Shown here piece after piece: positions 1 to 8,593 of a DNA stretch of 64,000 bases (positions are counted from its first letter, which is position 1; each line of letters begins with the position of its first letter). The notes beneath the pieces were generated by a model. The model was not told where the DNA came from and ran no database searches. It saw only the letters and a list, made by a program, of their open reading frames with translations. Location: NCBI RefSeq assembly GCF_001612885.1, contig NZ_BDBH01000006.1:62001-126000 (forward strand), written 5' to 3'. A program made the translations under genes and the position numbers. This DNA comes from Nocardia harenae NBRC 108248 (lineage in GTDB: Bacteria; Actinomycetota; Actinomycetes; Mycobacteriales; Mycobacteriaceae).

Positions 1-371
1 TACCAGCGGCGCACCGCGAGGAAGGTCAGCCGCGCCTCGTCGACGCCGGTGAGCACCTGGAGGTGCACCCCGGTCTCGGCGCGCACCCGGCCGAGTACCT
101 CCTCGGAGTTGCCCGCCTCGCGCAGCGCCGAGGTGGCGAAGGGCATGAGCATCACGCAGCGCGAGGTCTCCGCGATGCTGGCGAATTCGCCGACGGTGTC
201 GATCAGCTTGCGGGCGCCCGCCTCGGTGATGCAGCCGGCGTCGTCCATGTTCTCGGAGAGCCGCAGCGTCGCCTTCGTCGAACTCATCGGCATGGGGTGC
301 CCACCACGATGCGCGTCCACCACGAGCAGGTGGACGGTGTTGCTTCCGACGTCGAGTACTCCGAGCCGCAC
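1..371 (-). CDS. ppx: Ppx/GppA-family exopolyphosphatase, N-terminal part (cut by left edge)
   Basis: Reading leftwards from a GTG at 371, the frame is open for 123 codons to the window edge and starts [20 protein letters not shown]. This is the phosphate-binding loop of the ASKHA-fold Ppx/GppA phosphatases, which degrade polyphosphate or pppGpp. Further on, the [11 protein letters not shown] stretch is the second family signature. About one third of a roughly 310-residue protein is visible. The GTG is chosen because the family signature begins a few residues after it. It is divergent from the gene at 438. From memory M. tuberculosis has ppx1 (Rv0496) next to the orthologue of that neighbour, which supports the call. 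Polyphosphatase versus pppGpp hydrolase cannot be decided from this fragment. Confidence 0.88.
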   Translation of the reverse strand, partial: MRLGVLDVGSNTVHLLVVDAHRGGHPMPMSSTKATLRLSENMDDAGCITEAGARKLIDTVGEFASIAETSRCVMLMPFATSALREAGNSEEVLGRVRAETGVHLQVLTGVDEARLTFLAVRRW

Positions 372-423
372 TCCGAATAGGGTACCGGTACCGTCCGGCC
401 TGCGAGCGCCACGGCGGAGCTGT

Positions 424-429
424 TAGCGT
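424..429 (+). promoter_or_regulatory. -10 element TAGCGT of a leaderless promoter
   Basis: TAGCGT lies 8 nt before the GTG at 438, the spacing expected if transcription starts at the start codon itself. No ribosome-binding site lies between them. The same TANNNT plus 6-8 nt plus start pattern recurs many times in this window. Confidence 0.55.
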
Positions 430-437
430 CTGGCATC

Positions 438-1301
438 GTGACGGCAGGCGCATCCGCGAGTGACCCGGCCCCGCCCCCACCAGGGCGGAAGCTGGATCCC
501 GCGCCCGAGGTCGAGCTGGACTTCCCGCGCGAATGGATCGAGTTCCAGGACCCAGCTAACGACGAGCACCTGATAGTGGCCGATCTCACCTGGCTACTTT
601 CCCGATGGACCTGCGTCTTCGGCACGCCTGCCTGTCAGGGCATCCTCGGCGACCGCCCCGACGACGGTTGCTGCTCGCACGGCGCCTTCCTCGCCGACGA
701 CGACGATCGCAAGCGGCTGCAGCGCGCCGTGAAGCTGCTCACCCCGCAGGACTGGCAGCTCATGCCGGAGGCGATGGACGAGCGCGGCAAGATCAGCAAG
801 GAGCGGTACCTGGAGCAGGACGAGCTGGACGACGAGCCCGCGCTGCGCACCAGGCGCTACGAGGGCGCCTGCATCTTCCTGAATCGCCCCGGGTTCGCCG
901 GCGGCGTCGGCTGCGCGCTGCACACCATGGCGCTGCGCCGCGGCATCGAGCCGCTCGAGGTCAAACCCGACGTGTGCTGGCAGCTGCCCATCCGGCGCAC
1001 CCAGGAGTGGGTCGACCGCCCCGACGGTGAGCAGATCCTGCGCACCGTCGTCACCGAGTACGACCGCCGCGGCTGGGGCCCCGGCGGGCTCGACCTGGAC
1101 TGGTACTGCACCGGCTCCCCCGACGCGCACGTCGGCGCCCGCCCCGTCTGGCAGTCGTACGCCCCCGAGCTCACCGAGTTGCTCGGCGCCGATGCCTACG
1201 CCGAGCTGGCCCGCCACTGCCGCCGCCGCGAGGGGCTCGGCCTGATCGCGGTGCATCCGGCGACGACGCACGCCGGGCGTTTGCCGGATCCCGAGGAGTA
1301 G
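438..1301 (+). CDS. Conserved actinobacterial cysteine-containing protein (Rv0495c-like)
   Basis: 287 residues starting at a GTG 8 nt after a TAGCGT -10 box, so probably leaderless. The N-terminus is Pro/Ala-rich and disordered-looking (about residues 1-25); the rest is a conserved soluble domain. Cysteines occur in [22 protein letters not shown] and GCALH, a spacing that suggests a metal or Fe-S site, although no known motif is recognised. From memory it matches M. tuberculosis Rv0495c, which also sits beside ppx1. There is no signal peptide or membrane segment. Function is unknown; only the family assignment is proposed. Confidence 0.8.
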   Translation: MTAGASASDPAPPPPGRKLDPAPEVELDFPREWIEFQDPANDEHLIVADLTWLLSRWTCVFGTPACQGILGDRPDDGCCSHGAFLADDDDRKRLQRAVKLLTPQDWQLMPEAMDERGKISKERYLEQDELDDEPALRTRRYEGACIFLNRPGFAGGVGCALHTMALRRGIEPLEVKPDVCWQLPIRRTQEWVDRPDGEQILRTVVTEYDRRGWGPGGLDLDWYCTGSPDAHVGARPVWQSYAPELTELLGADAYAELARHCRRREGLGLIAVHPATTHAGRLPDPEE

Positions 1302-1354
1302 GCGTCACCGCCAGGACATGCGAACTTCACCTGCGTAGGGTTCACTAGTCCCCC

Positions 1355-1720
1355 ATGTTCGGAAACACCCTGTTCACAAAGGCTCGCTTCAGCAAGGCCA
1401 TCGCGGCCGCGGCCATCGGAGCGGGTGCCTGCCTGGCGCTCGCCGGCCCCGCGTCCGCCGACGATGTCGACCCCACCAGGTTCGGCGACTACACCCACAC
1501 CTTCGTCAACGGCACCGACCCCGCCGCGGCGGCGCGCGCCGCGCAGGAGGGGAAGAACATCGTCGTCAGCCCCTACGGGACGTCGCACACCATCGCCTGC
1601 AAGGGCAACGGGACCACCATTCCCCTCTACGAATGCCTGCAGGAGGACGATCTCGGCTGGATCACCCTGCAGAAGATCGATCTCCCCGCCATCGGCCCCG
1701 CCTGGGTCTACATTCCGTGA
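1355..1720 (+). CDS. Small secreted protein, function unknown
   Basis: 121 residues. It has a clear Sec signal peptide: a basic start (FTKARFSK), a hydrophobic Ala-rich core around residues 15-32 and a cleavage site near GPASADD. The mature part is about 85 residues with just two cysteines (IACKG and YECLQ), likely a disulfide in the exported protein. No enzymatic motif is seen. A TAGGGT box at 1336-1341 lies 13 nt before the ATG. The 330-bp gap that follows is filled by a palindromic element and 27-bp tandem repeats, so the gene probably ends its own transcript. No family is recognised. Confidence 0.7.
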   Translation: MFGNTLFTKARFSKAIAAAAIGAGACLALAGPASADDVDPTRFGDYTHTFVNGTDPAAAARAAQEGKNIVVSPYGTSHTIACKGNGTTIPLYECLQEDDLGWITLQKIDLPAIGPAWVYIP

Positions 1721-1746
1721 TGCTTGGCGCGCCTTCGGCGCGCGTG

Positions 1747-1836
1747 TTCGCGGCCTCTGAGGCTCGCGTTCGAGCACTCGAGACTCGCGCCTTCGGCGCA
1801 TGCGCTTCGAGTGCTCGAACGCGAGCCGGCCGCGAA
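1747..1836. repeat. Interspersed nested palindrome, copy 1 of 3
   Basis: The inner stem has perfect 21-bp arms at 1761-1781 and 1807-1827. The outer stem has perfect 9-bp arms at 1747-1755 and 1828-1836. The 25-nt loop at 1782-1806 contains a second small hairpin, GCGCC-TTC-GGCGC. Copies at 41909-42005 and 42965-43059 keep the loop nearly unchanged while the stems change on both sides. A short GC hairpin (GGCGCGCCTTCGGCGCGC) precedes it. It lies between the small secreted protein gene and the regX3 terminator. It encodes no credible protein. Confidence 0.85.
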
Positions 1837-1853
1837 CGGGGCTCGTAAGACTC

Positions 1854-2008
1854 GCCCCTCCGCATGCGTACCGCCGGGTCGCCCTTTCGCATGCGTCCCA
1901 CCGGCTTGCCCCTTCGTGGGGGTCCCAGCGGCTTGCCCCTTCGTGGGGGGTCCTCCAGCTCGCCCCTTCGTGGGGTTCTCCAGCTCGCCCCTTCGTAGGG
2001 GTCAAACC
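1854..2008. repeat. 27-bp tandem repeat, six units
   Basis: Units begin at 1854, 1881, 1908, 1935, 1962 and 1987 (periods 27, 27, 27, 27, 25). The later four share a GCCCCTTCGTGGGG core, a CCCC-TTCGT-GGGG mini-hairpin; the first two carry the palindrome CGCATGCG in its place. 27 bp is nine codons, so the array keeps a frame open on the minus strand as a nine-residue repeat. I read this as a by-product of the period, not a gene. It lies directly after palindrome copy 1. Confidence 0.85.
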
Positions 2009-2039
2009 GGGCGTCCGCGTCTGTACGGGCGCCCGGTTT
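2004..2039 (-). terminator. Intrinsic terminator of the senX3-regX3 operon
   Basis: Perfect 10-bp inverted repeat AAACCGGGCG / CGCCCGGTTT (arms 2004-2013 and 2030-2039) with a 16-nt loop, starting 8 bp beyond the regX3 stop codon. On the minus strand the stem ends in GGTTT, a short U run. Confidence 0.7.
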
Positions 2040-2047
2040 CGTAGAGC

Positions 2048-2737
2048 TCAGGCTTCGAGTTTGTAGCCGAGGCCCCGGACGGTGACCAGGTGCTCCGGCT
2101 TGGCCGGATCGGCCTCGATCTTCGAGCGCAACCGCTTCACGTGGACATCGAGCGTCTTGGTGTCCCCGACGTAGTCCGCACCCCACACCCGGTCGATGAG
2201 CTGCCCGCGGGTGAGCACGCGACCCGAGTTGCGGAGCAGGTACTCGAGCAGGTCGAACTCCTTGAGGGGCAGCGTCACCGGCTTGCCGTTCACCAGGACG
2301 GTGTGCCGGTCGACATCCATGCGCACGGGCCCGGCCTCGAGCACGCCGCTCTCGGTGCCGCCGTCGAGGTCGTCGCCCGCGCCGCGGCGCAGGACCGCGC
2401 GGATGCGGGCGATGAGCTCGCGGGCGGAGTAGGGCTTGGTGACGTAGTCGTCGGCGCCGAGCTCGAGGCCGACGACCTTGTCGATCTCGCTGTCCCGCGC
2501 GGTCACCATGATGACCGGGACCCCGCTGCGGGTGCGCAGCTGCTTGCAGACGTCGGTGCCGCTCATGCCGGGGAGCATGAGGTCGAGCAGCACGATGTCG
2601 GCGCCCGCCCGGTCGAACTCGGCGAGCGCGGATGGCCCGTCGCCGACGACGGTGACCTCGAAGCCCTCCTTGCGCAGCAGGAACGCGAGCGGGTCGGCCA
2701 GCGACTCCTCATCTTCGACGATCAACACACTGGTCAT
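2048..2737 (-). CDS. regX3: Two-component response regulator RegX3
   Basis: 229 residues, OmpR/PhoB family. Receiver domain (about residues 1-115) with acidic pair EDEE near the start, phospho-acceptor Asp in LLDLMLPGMSG, and Lys in VTKPYSARE. Winged-helix DNA-binding domain (about 130-225) contains LPLKEFDLLEYLL and VHVKRLRSKIE. The ATG at 2737 is preceded by GGAGGAA and overlaps by ATGA the stop of a 23-codon ORF that itself overlaps senX3. In mycobacteria RegX3 responds to phosphate limitation and controls pst, phoA and ESX-5 genes. A longer frame upstream of the ATG is open but crosses this small ORF and is rejected. A strong hairpin terminator follows. Confidence 0.95.
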   Translation of the reverse strand: MTSVLIVEDEESLADPLAFLLRKEGFEVTVVGDGPSALAEFDRAGADIVLLDLMLPGMSGTDVCKQLRTRSGVPVIMVTARDSEIDKVVGLELGADDYVTKPYSARELIARIRAVLRRGAGDDLDGGTESGVLEAGPVRMDVDRHTVLVNGKPVTLPLKEFDLLEYLLRNSGRVLTRGQLIDRVWGADYVGDTKTLDVHVKRLRSKIEADPAKPEHLVTVRGLGYKLEA

Positions 2738-2805
2738 GCGAGTTCCTCCACGCAATCTTCTCGGCCAGGCGCTTCGGCGGCCGCCCCGATCACCACAACG
2801 GTCAT
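2734..2805 (-). CDS. 23-residue ORF coupled between senX3 and regX3
   Basis: The ATG (2805-2803) overlaps the senX3 TGA, and the TGA (2736-2734) overlaps the regX3 ATG, both as ATGA. GGAGG stands upstream of its start, and the GGAGGAA inside its 3' end serves regX3. The product is [22 protein letters not shown] plus a final Ala: a hydrophobic start and an acidic tail with one Cys. From memory the mycobacterial senX3-regX3 gap carries MIRU repeats whose small ORFs overlap both neighbours in the same way. Here the sequence differs and is a single unit. It probably keeps ribosomes moving from senX3 to regX3; whether the peptide itself acts is unknown. Confidence 0.6.
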   Translation of the reverse strand: MTVVVIGAAAEAPGREDCVEELA

Positions 2806-4031
2806 CGACGTGCCTCCACACCATTGACTCGACCCGGCGCCGGGCGCGGGCTCGTTTCCTTCTTGCCCGCCCCCGGCGGCACCGGGCGCTGCTCGGCCTC
2901 CGCCTCGAGGTGGGCGGGTATCCGCAGGGTGAACGTGGATCCGGTCCCCAGCTTGCTCCACAGGGTGATCTCCCCATTGTGGTTGGCGGCGACGTGCTTG
3001 ACGATCGCCAGCCCGAGCCCGGTGCCGCCGGTGGCGCGGGAGCGCGCCTTGTCCGAGCGGAAGAAGCGCTCGAAAACGCGCTCCTGGTCCTCTTTGGCGA
3101 TGCCGATGCCGCGATCGGTGACGGCCATGGCCACGTGGTCGCCGCGCAGCGAGCGGCTCACCGAGACGTGCGAGCCGGTCGGCGAGTAGGCGATGGCGTT
3201 CTCCACCAGGTTGGAGAGCGCGGTGACCAGCAGCGTCTCGTCGCCGAGGACCTCGAGCCCGCTCGGGCGGTCGGTGCTGACGGTGATCCCGGCCGCCTCG
3301 GCGGCGGTGCGCGAGCGGTCGACCGCGGAGTTCACCACGGTGTCCACATCGACGACCTCCAGCTCGGGCAGCTTCTCGGCCCCCTGCAGCCGGGAGAGCG
3401 CGATCAGCTCGGTGACCATCTTGCCCAGCCTGCTCGACTCGGCCAGCACCCGCCTGCCGAAGTGCCGCACGGCCTCGGGGTCGTCGGCGGACTCGAGCAG
3501 CGCCTCGGCGAGCAGGCTCATGGCGCCGACCGGGGTCTTGAGCTCGTGGCTGACATTGGCGACGAAATCGCGCCTGGTGGCCTCCATCCGGGCCTGCTCG
3601 GAGTCGTCGTCGGCGAAGAGGACGGTGAAGTTGTTCTCCCGGGAGAGCGGCCGGGCGACGCCGCGCACGGCGATCCGGCTGCGGCCGGGCAGCGGGTTCT
3701 TGGCGGTGAGGTCGAACTCGGCGGGCTCGGCGTTCTCCAGCACCTTCTCCACGGCGGCCCAGGCACGTTCGTCCAGCAACCGATTGCGGACCAGCCCGAG
3801 TTCCTCGGCGCGGGGATTCACCAGGACGACATCGCGGTACTCGTCCACCACCGCGATTCCGCTTTCCGAGGCGAGCACGATGAGGTCGAGCACCTGGGAG
3901 GTGGTGAGCCCGGCCTCGGCCTGCCGCTTCTCGGCCTGCCTGGCGTTCACATAGGGGATGACCAGCCCGCCGACCGCGAGCCCGACGACGGCCGCGAGGA
4001 CAGCCAGCAGGACGGCCTGGGGAACGCTCAC
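2802..4031 (-). CDS. senX3: Sensor histidine kinase SenX3
   Basis: 409 residues. One N-terminal membrane helix (about residues 5-28) is followed by a PAS-like domain, the HisKA dimerisation box with phospho-accepting His in [12 protein letters not shown], and an ATPase domain with N-box [16 protein letters not shown] and [12 protein letters not shown]. It autophosphorylates and passes phosphate to RegX3. The GTG start at 4031 lies 7 nt after TACGAT (minus strand), so the operon mRNA is probably leaderless. The C-terminal tail (last 40 residues) is Pro/Lys/Arg-rich. In the mycobacterial model it is controlled by PhoU and the Pst system; those genes are not in view. Confidence 0.94.
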   Translation of the reverse strand: MSVPQAVLLAVLAAVVGLAVGGLVIPYVNARQAEKRQAEAGLTTSQVLDLIVLASESGIAVVDEYRDVVLVNPRAEELGLVRNRLLDERAWAAVEKVLENAEPAEFDLTAKNPLPGRSRIAVRGVARPLSRENNFTVLFADDDSEQARMEATRRDFVANVSHELKTPVGAMSLLAEALLESADDPEAVRHFGRRVLAESSRLGKMVTELIALSRLQGAEKLPELEVVDVDTVVNSAVDRSRTAAEAAGITVSTDRPSGLEVLGDETLLVTALSNLVENAIAYSPTGSHVSVSRSLRGDHVAMAVTDRGIGIAKEDQERVFERFFRSDKARSRATGGTGLGLAIVKHVAANHNGEITLWSKLGTGSTFTLRIPAHLEAEAEQRPVPPGAGKKETSPRPAPGRVNGVEARR

Positions 4032-4038
4032 ACCGAGA

Positions 4039-4044
4039 ATCGTA
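4039..4044 (-). promoter_or_regulatory. -10 element TACGAT, leaderless promoter of senX3-regX3
   Basis: On the minus strand TACGAT is followed by 7 nt and then the GTG start of senX3. The 100 bp upstream (4045-4140) contain GTTCAGCCAACG and GTTAACGC, which resemble PhoB-type half sites. RegX3 autoregulation would fit but is not shown. Confidence 0.5.
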
Positions 4045-4140
4045 CGGTCGCCGACGGTTCAGCCAACGGTCGGTACACGAAGTTTCCCGCAGGTCACAGC
4101 CACTTCCAACCGTGTTGGCCAGGCGTTAACGCAATGTTGG

Positions 4141-6195
4141 CTATCCCCAGCCGGGTTCACCCTTCAGCGGAACGTTCACGAAGCTCGGGCGTGTCGGATC
4201 GAGCTGGACGTGCTGCGGCAACAGCCCGGTATCGACCAGCATCGGCAGGATCGGCAACCCCTTGGGGAAGTTGCCCGCGTAGACGTCGACCCGGAGCCGA
4301 TGGCCGGGCTGCAACACTGCCTCGGTACCGGTCAGGGTGATATCCAGGATGGTCGGCTCGCCGGGGACGGTGGGCAGCCGGTCCTCCAGCGAGGCCAGCG
4401 GCCGCGGGTCGGTGTAGTCGCCGTTGGCCGAGCGGCTGCTGCGGCTCTCGTCGATCTTGCGCAGCGAGGCCATGAGCTGGCCGGAGGAGAGCACGGTGGA
4501 GCGGCCGTCCGGGGCGACGTCGTTGATCGTCACCACCCAGTTGCCGTCCACCGCGTCCTGAACGGTGTTCAGCCGCACCGCGACCGGGCCGGAGATGGTG
4601 GTCGGCGCCGTGACCGGCGGGCTGGTGAAGGTGAGCCCGTTGGTCTCCTGGATGCGGGAATCGGCGGCGCAGCCGTTGATCACCGCGAGCACGCCGGCGG
4701 TGGCCTGCGCGGCGTCGTTCGAGCAGATCCCGGTGAGGCCGGGCGCGACGGTGAGCCGCTGGGTGCTGCCGTCCTCGGCGGGGAAGAGCGAGCCGTCGTA
4801 CCGGCTCTGCGCGGTGCCGCTCGGCGCGCCGGAGAGGTACATCCTGCGGTGCTCGGCGGCCTGCTCCGGCGGGGCGGAATCGCCGAAGCCGTCCTGGGTG
4901 ATCCAGCCGCCGCCCTGCTGCCGCAGTGTCACCGGGCCGTACCGGTCGATGCCGTTGTCGATGTCCTTGAGCCAGCGGTCGAACCAGGCGCGCTGCAGCA
5001 CGTCCAGCCGCGGCGGCAGCCCCGGCCTGCTGTACTCGTTGCCCGAGTTGATGTGGTAGGTGTTGCCCATGAGCAGCTGCTTCTGCCCCGGCGGCGCGGC
5101 GATGGCGTTGTAGACCTTCGACTCCGAGTAGGTGAACAGGTCGTGCCAGCCGCCGGTGACGAAGGTCGGGACGGTGATCCGCGACGGGTCGCCGAGCCAC
5201 GCCCGCCGCTCCTCGCTGTTGTCGGTGAGCATGCTGCGCACCCGCGGGTCCAGGTCCTCGACCCTGGTCTTGACGTAGGCGTCCAGGAAGACGTCGAGGT
5301 AGGTGAAGGGCGAGGCCATCCGGTCGGCCAGCCACTCCTGGTCGAAGTTGCCGGTGACGATCGACTCGACGTTCGGGATCCACTTGGTCCCGTTGATCAG
5401 CACCAGCCACAGCGGGATGAAGGCGAAGCCGAAGCCGCCGCCGGGGGCGAGCACGTCGGCGAGCAGGTCGCTGCCCGGTACCACCGGGAAGATCGCCTGC
5501 AGCGCGGGCGGTGACTTCTCCGCCGCCTGCAGCTGGTTGATACCGGAGTAGGAGAGCCCGGTCATACCGACCCGGCCGTTCGACCACGGCTGCTTCGACG
5601 CCCAATCGATCACCTCGATGGTGTCCTGCTGCTCGCGGTCGCGCAGCATGTCCCACTCGCCCTGCGAGAAGCCGGTTCCGCGGACGTCGACAACCAGCTG
5701 GGAGTAACCGCTGCGCACCAGGTCGCGGTCGACCCCGAAGTTGCGCAGTTCGCCGCCGCCGAGCGCCTTGGTCAGGTCGGTGAGGCCGGAGAGCGGGGTG
5801 CCGGTCATGTCGAAGTCGCGCAGCAGCTGCAGCACCACGTCCGAGATGCCGGGAATCTCGCCGACGTGGTCGCCCAGGTTCGACACCAGCTTGGTGTACG
5901 GGGTCATGTTGAGGATGGTCGGCGTCGCCACGGGCGCCGGGATTCCCGCCGCGTCGGCCGGGCGGTAGAGGTTGGCCCTCAGCACGGTGCCGTCACTCAT
6001 GGTGATCGGTACGTCCCAGGTGATGTTGATGTTCGGGTACTGCTGCGGCCCGTCGTGGGCGGCGTGCCAGGCCGCGCCCGCCGCGCCGCCGTCCGGGCCG
6101 GTGGGAAGCGGCGCCGCCGATGCCGCAGGCCCGAGGAGCGGAAGAAGGAGTGCGGCGGCCAACCCGGCCACCGTCGCCCGGAACACGTTTCGCAT
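4141..6195 (-). CDS. Secreted CocE/NonD-family serine hydrolase (X-Pro dipeptidyl-peptidase type)
   Basis: 684 residues. Signal peptide of about 30 residues (basic start, hydrophobic core, ends near ASAAPLP). The alpha/beta-hydrolase domain has nucleophile motif GLSYSG, and YDxHxxSD-like and GWHDLF segments supply the acid/His region. The C-terminal third is the beta-jelly-roll domain of the S15/CocE family (VRLNTVQDAVDGNWVV; LDITLTGTEAVLQPGHRLRV). It probably cleaves an ester or acyl-peptide outside the membrane; the substrate is unknown. The ATG at 6195 is chosen because the signal peptide starts there; upstream extension runs antisense through gpmA. It lies alone between senX3 and gpmA on the same strand. 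Confidence 0.88.
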   Translation of the reverse strand: MRNVFRATVAGLAAALLLPLLGPAASAAPLPTGPDGGAAGAAWHAAHDGPQQYPNINITWDVPITMSDGTVLRANLYRPADAAGIPAPVATPTILNMTPYTKLVSNLGDHVGEIPGISDVVLQLLRDFDMTGTPLSGLTDLTKALGGGELRNFGVDRDLVRSGYSQLVVDVRGTGFSQGEWDMLRDREQQDTIEVIDWASKQPWSNGRVGMTGLSYSGINQLQAAEKSPPALQAIFPVVPGSDLLADVLAPGGGFGFAFIPLWLVLINGTKWIPNVESIVTGNFDQEWLADRMASPFTYLDVFLDAYVKTRVEDLDPRVRSMLTDNSEERRAWLGDPSRITVPTFVTGGWHDLFTYSESKVYNAIAAPPGQKQLLMGNTYHINSGNEYSRPGLPPRLDVLQRAWFDRWLKDIDNGIDRYGPVTLRQQGGGWITQDGFGDSAPPEQAAEHRRMYLSGAPSGTAQSRYDGSLFPAEDGSTQRLTVAPGLTGICSNDAAQATAGVLAVINGCAADSRIQETNGLTFTSPPVTAPTTISGPVAVRLNTVQDAVDGNWVVTINDVAPDGRSTVLSSGQLMASLRKIDESRSSRSANGDYTDPRPLASLEDRLPTVPGEPTILDITLTGTEAVLQPGHRLRVDVYAGNFPKGLPILPMLVDTGLLPQHVQLDPTRPSFVNVPLKGEPGWG

Positions 6196-6295
6196 CAGCT
6201 GGGATCCGCCTCTCCGATGAGTAGAACGGCGGAATTCTCGCACACTTACTGGCGGGTAAGAAGACCCTTCGGCTGCCTCTGCCGAAAAGGGCGAA

Positions 6296-6321
6296 GCCCG
6301 GCTCGCCCTGGCGAACCGGGC
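6296..6321 (-). terminator. Terminator of the gpmA operon
   Basis: GCCCGG-c-TCGCC / GGCGA-a-CCGGGC hairpin, 18 bp beyond the gpmA stop. On the minus strand it is followed within about 6 nt by CCCTTTTC, a short U tract. Confidence 0.65.
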
Positions 6322-6338
6322 CTCGCCTGCTGTCAGGG

Positions 6339-7085
6339 CTACTTGCCACCCTGGTTCGCGACCGCGGCGGCGCCCGCGGCGGCGGCCTCCGGGTCGAGGT
6401 ACTCGGCCGGGCGCACCGGCTTCAGGTTCTCGTCCAGCTCGTAGCGGAGCGGGATGCCGGTGGGGATGTTCAGCCCGGCGATATCGTCGTCGGAGATGCC
6501 GTCCAGGTGCTTGACCAGGGCACGCAGCGAGTTGCCGTGCGCGGCGACCAGCACGGTCTTCCCGGCGACCAGCTCCGGCGCGATGGTGGACTCCCAGTAC
6601 GGCAGGAAGCGCTCGACCACGTCGAGCAGGCACTCGGTCTTCGGCACGTCGATGCCCGCGTAGCGCGGGTCGCCCTCCTGGCTGTACTCGTTGCCGGGGT
6701 CGATCGGCGGCGGCGGGGTGTCGTAGCTGCGCCGCCAGAGCATGAACTGGTCCTCGCCGTACTGGTCGCGGACCTGGGCCTTGTTCTTGCCCTGCAGGTT
6801 GCCGTAGTGCCGCTCGTTGAGCCGCCAGTCCCTGACCACCGGGATCCAGTGCCGGTCGGCGGCGTCCAGCGCGATATTGGCGGTGCTGATCGCGCGGCGC
6901 AGCAGCGAGGTGTAGACGACGTCGGGCAGGATTCCGTGCTCGGCGAGCAGCCTGCCCGCGCGCTTGCCCTCGGCCACACCCTTGTCGGTGAGGTGCACGT
7001 CCACCCAGCCGGTGAACAGGTTCAGGGCGTTCCATTCGCTCTCGCCGTGGCGCAGCAGCACGAGGGTGTACGTCATGCGGGCCAT
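6339..7085 (-). CDS. gpmA: 2,3-bisphosphoglycerate-dependent phosphoglycerate mutase
   Basis: 248 residues, normal length. Interconverts 3- and 2-phosphoglycerate in glycolysis. Phospho-His motif [10 protein letters not shown] near residue 12, [11 protein letters not shown], and second His in [11 protein letters not shown]. The last 25 residues are an Ala/Gly-rich extension. It overlaps the preceding ROK gene by 13 bp if the first Met is used; a second Met three codons later ([11 protein letters not shown]) would reduce the overlap to 4 bp and is equally plausible. It is the last gene of the apparent mshA-ybjN-ROK-gpmA unit and is followed by a hairpin terminator. From memory mshA, ybjN and gpm1 are also neighbours in M. 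tuberculosis. Confidence 0.95.
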   Translation of the reverse strand: MARMTYTLVLLRHGESEWNALNLFTGWVDVHLTDKGVAEGKRAGRLLAEHGILPDVVYTSLLRRAISTANIALDAADRHWIPVVRDWRLNERHYGNLQGKNKAQVRDQYGEDQFMLWRRSYDTPPPPIDPGNEYSQEGDPRYAGIDVPKTECLLDVVERFLPYWESTIAPELVAGKTVLVAAHGNSLRALVKHLDGISDDDIAGLNIPTGIPLRYELDENLKPVRPAEYLDPEAAAAGAAAVANQGGK

Positions 7086-8056
7086 TCTGGCACGTCACCG
7101 GCGTTCGCTCCCGGCCCGGCGGCGAGCACCGCGGCGCCGGCCAGGGTGGCGCCCGCGGTGATCTCCGATGGCAGCACCCGCAGCGGGCGCAGGAAGCCTA
7201 GCCTGGCGTGCCTGGTGACGGCGGCGCGCAGTGGCTTCCAGAGCGGCTCGCCGGACGCCGCGAAGCCGCCGCCGATCACCACCAGGTCGATATCGAGGGT
7301 GGCCGCGGCGGAGGAGACGGCGCGGCCGAGCGCGGTGCCCGCGCGCTCCAGCGCGGCCAGCGCGGTGGAGTTGCCCGCCGCCGCCGCGGCCGCGAGCTCG
7401 GCGCCGCTGCTCCCGCGCCACCCCCGCGACCTGGCCCAGCGCACCGACGACAGGCCGCTCGCCACCGCCTCCACGCAGCCGAAGCCACCGCAGGCGCACG
7501 GCACCTCCTCGCCGGGCACCACGATGTGCCCGACGTGCCCGGCGTTCCCGGTGCGACCTGCCAGCACCCGGCCCCCGGCCAGGATGCCGCCGCCGATCCC
7601 GGAGGAGACGGTCATGGCGAGTGCGTCCGCGACCCCGCGCAGCGCGCCCGCCCGCTGTTCGGCAAGGGCGAGGCAGGCGCCGTCGATGGCGAAGCGCACG
7701 GTGGCGCCCGGGAAGAGCTCGCGCACCCGCGCCACGATCGGGAAGCCCGCGCGCCACTCGGGGATATTGAGCGGGCCGGTGACCCCGGCGGTCACGTCGA
7801 CCGGGCCCGCGGCGCCGATCCCGACGCTCTCGACCTCCGCGCCGCCCGCGACATCGAGCAGGAGTTCCCGGCAGACCTCCCAGACCCCGCTCGCGGGCAC
7901 ATCGACCCGGTGCACGGCGCCGAGCCCGAACTCCGCGCCGGGCGGCGGCCCGCAGTCAGCCGGCGGCCGGGCGGTGGCCGGGGAGTCCGCACTCACCCGC
8001 GCTGCGGCGAACTTGGTTGCCCCGATATCGAGTGCGAGCCGCATCATCGCGGGCAC
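7073..8056 (-). CDS. ROK-family sugar kinase-like protein
   Basis: About 325 residues. The ASKHA fold is recognised by [12 protein letters not shown] at the N-terminus (phosphate loop), [19 protein letters not shown] and the ROK zinc signature [10 protein letters not shown]. It lacks the N-terminal helix-turn-helix of NagC/XylR-type ROK regulators, so a sugar kinase (glucokinase-like) is more likely than a repressor. The M. tuberculosis gene at this place (Rv0485) is, from memory, a longer ROK regulator, so the regulatory domain seems absent here. The start is uncertain: GTG 8056, or ATG at 8047 or 8044 just before MRLALDIG. It overlaps gpmA and follows ybjN by about 42 bp. Confidence 0.85.
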   Translation of the reverse strand: MPAMMRLALDIGATKFAAARVSADSPATARPPADCGPPPGAEFGLGAVHRVDVPASGVWEVCRELLLDVAGGAEVESVGIGAAGPVDVTAGVTGPLNIPEWRAGFPIVARVRELFPGATVRFAIDGACLALAEQRAGALRGVADALAMTVSSGIGGGILAGGRVLAGRTGNAGHVGHIVVPGEEVPCACGGFGCVEAVASGLSSVRWARSRGWRGSSGAELAAAAAAGNSTALAALERAGTALGRAVSSAAATLDIDLVVIGGGFAASGEPLWKPLRAAVTRHARLGFLRPLRVLPSEITAGATLAGAAVLAAGPGANAGDVPEWPA

Positions 8057-8098
8057 CGCGGAAAAAACACCCTCACCGGGCGATTGTCCCCGCTCCGC

Positions 8099-8593
8099 TC
8101 AGCCCCTGTCGGCGGAATCCACCAGGTGCTCGAAGGCGCGCAGGTTCTGCAGCGACTCGCCGCGCGAGACCCGCCACTTCCACTCCTTGCGGATGGACTC
8201 GGCGAAGCCCAGCTCCAGCAGGGTGTTGAAGTCCTGATCGACCGCCTCCAGGATCTGGCCGAAGAGGCGATCCAGCTCGTCCGCGGTGACGGCGTGCGCG
8301 GAGATCCGGCCGACGAGGTAGATGTCGCCCACCTTGTCCAGCGTGTACGCCACGGCGTAGAGCCTGCGGTTGCGGCGCAGCAGGTACTTGTAGACGCCCT
8401 CGAAGTTCTCGTCCGGCTTGCGGCAGACGAAGCTCTCCACCCGCAGCCCGTGCGTGCCGACGGTGAGCATGACATTGGTCTTGAGCTTGCGCTCGCCGGG
8501 CAGCACCACCACGAAGGTGCCGTCTCCGGGTCGGGTGTACTCGATCTCCCGCTCGCGCAGGGTCTCCTCGATCAGCTGCGCCGTTCCGGTCAT
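8099..8593 (-). CDS. YbjN-domain protein
   Basis: 164 residues, the size of the actinobacterial YbjN domain (type III secretion chaperone-like fold). Typical segments are [37 protein letters not shown] and [16 protein letters not shown]. The role is not established; E. coli YbjN is linked to stress regulation. The start ATG overlaps the mshA stop by 4 bp (8590-8593), so the two are translationally coupled. The pairing of ybjN with mshA is conserved in mycobacteria, from memory Rv0486-Rv0487. Confidence 0.88.
   Translation of the reverse strand: MTGTAQLIEETLREREIEYTRPGDGTFVVVLPGERKLKTNVMLTVGTHGLRVESFVCRKPDENFEGVYKYLLRRNRRLYAVAYTLDKVGDIYLVGRISAHAVTADELDRLFGQILEAVDQDFNTLLELGFAESIRKEWKWRVSRGESLQNLRAFEHLVDSADRG

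Noticed and set aside
1196-2005. Long minus-strand frame over the 27-bp array and the secreted-protein gene
   Set aside because: It arises from repeat units of nine codons plus antisense reading of two real genes; there is no start signal or family resemblance.
2738-2977. N-terminal extension of RegX3
   Set aside because: It overlaps the end of senX3 and the coupled small ORF; the ATG at 2737 has a strong Shine-Dalgarno and matches the family start.
2478-4340. 620-codon plus-strand frame opposite senX3-regX3
   Set aside because: Pure antisense of two certain genes, as is usual in DNA of this GC content.
6196-7098. N-terminal extension of the CocE-type hydrolase to nearly 1000 residues
   Set aside because: The added part is antisense or out-of-frame gpmA, and a clear signal peptide begins at 6195.
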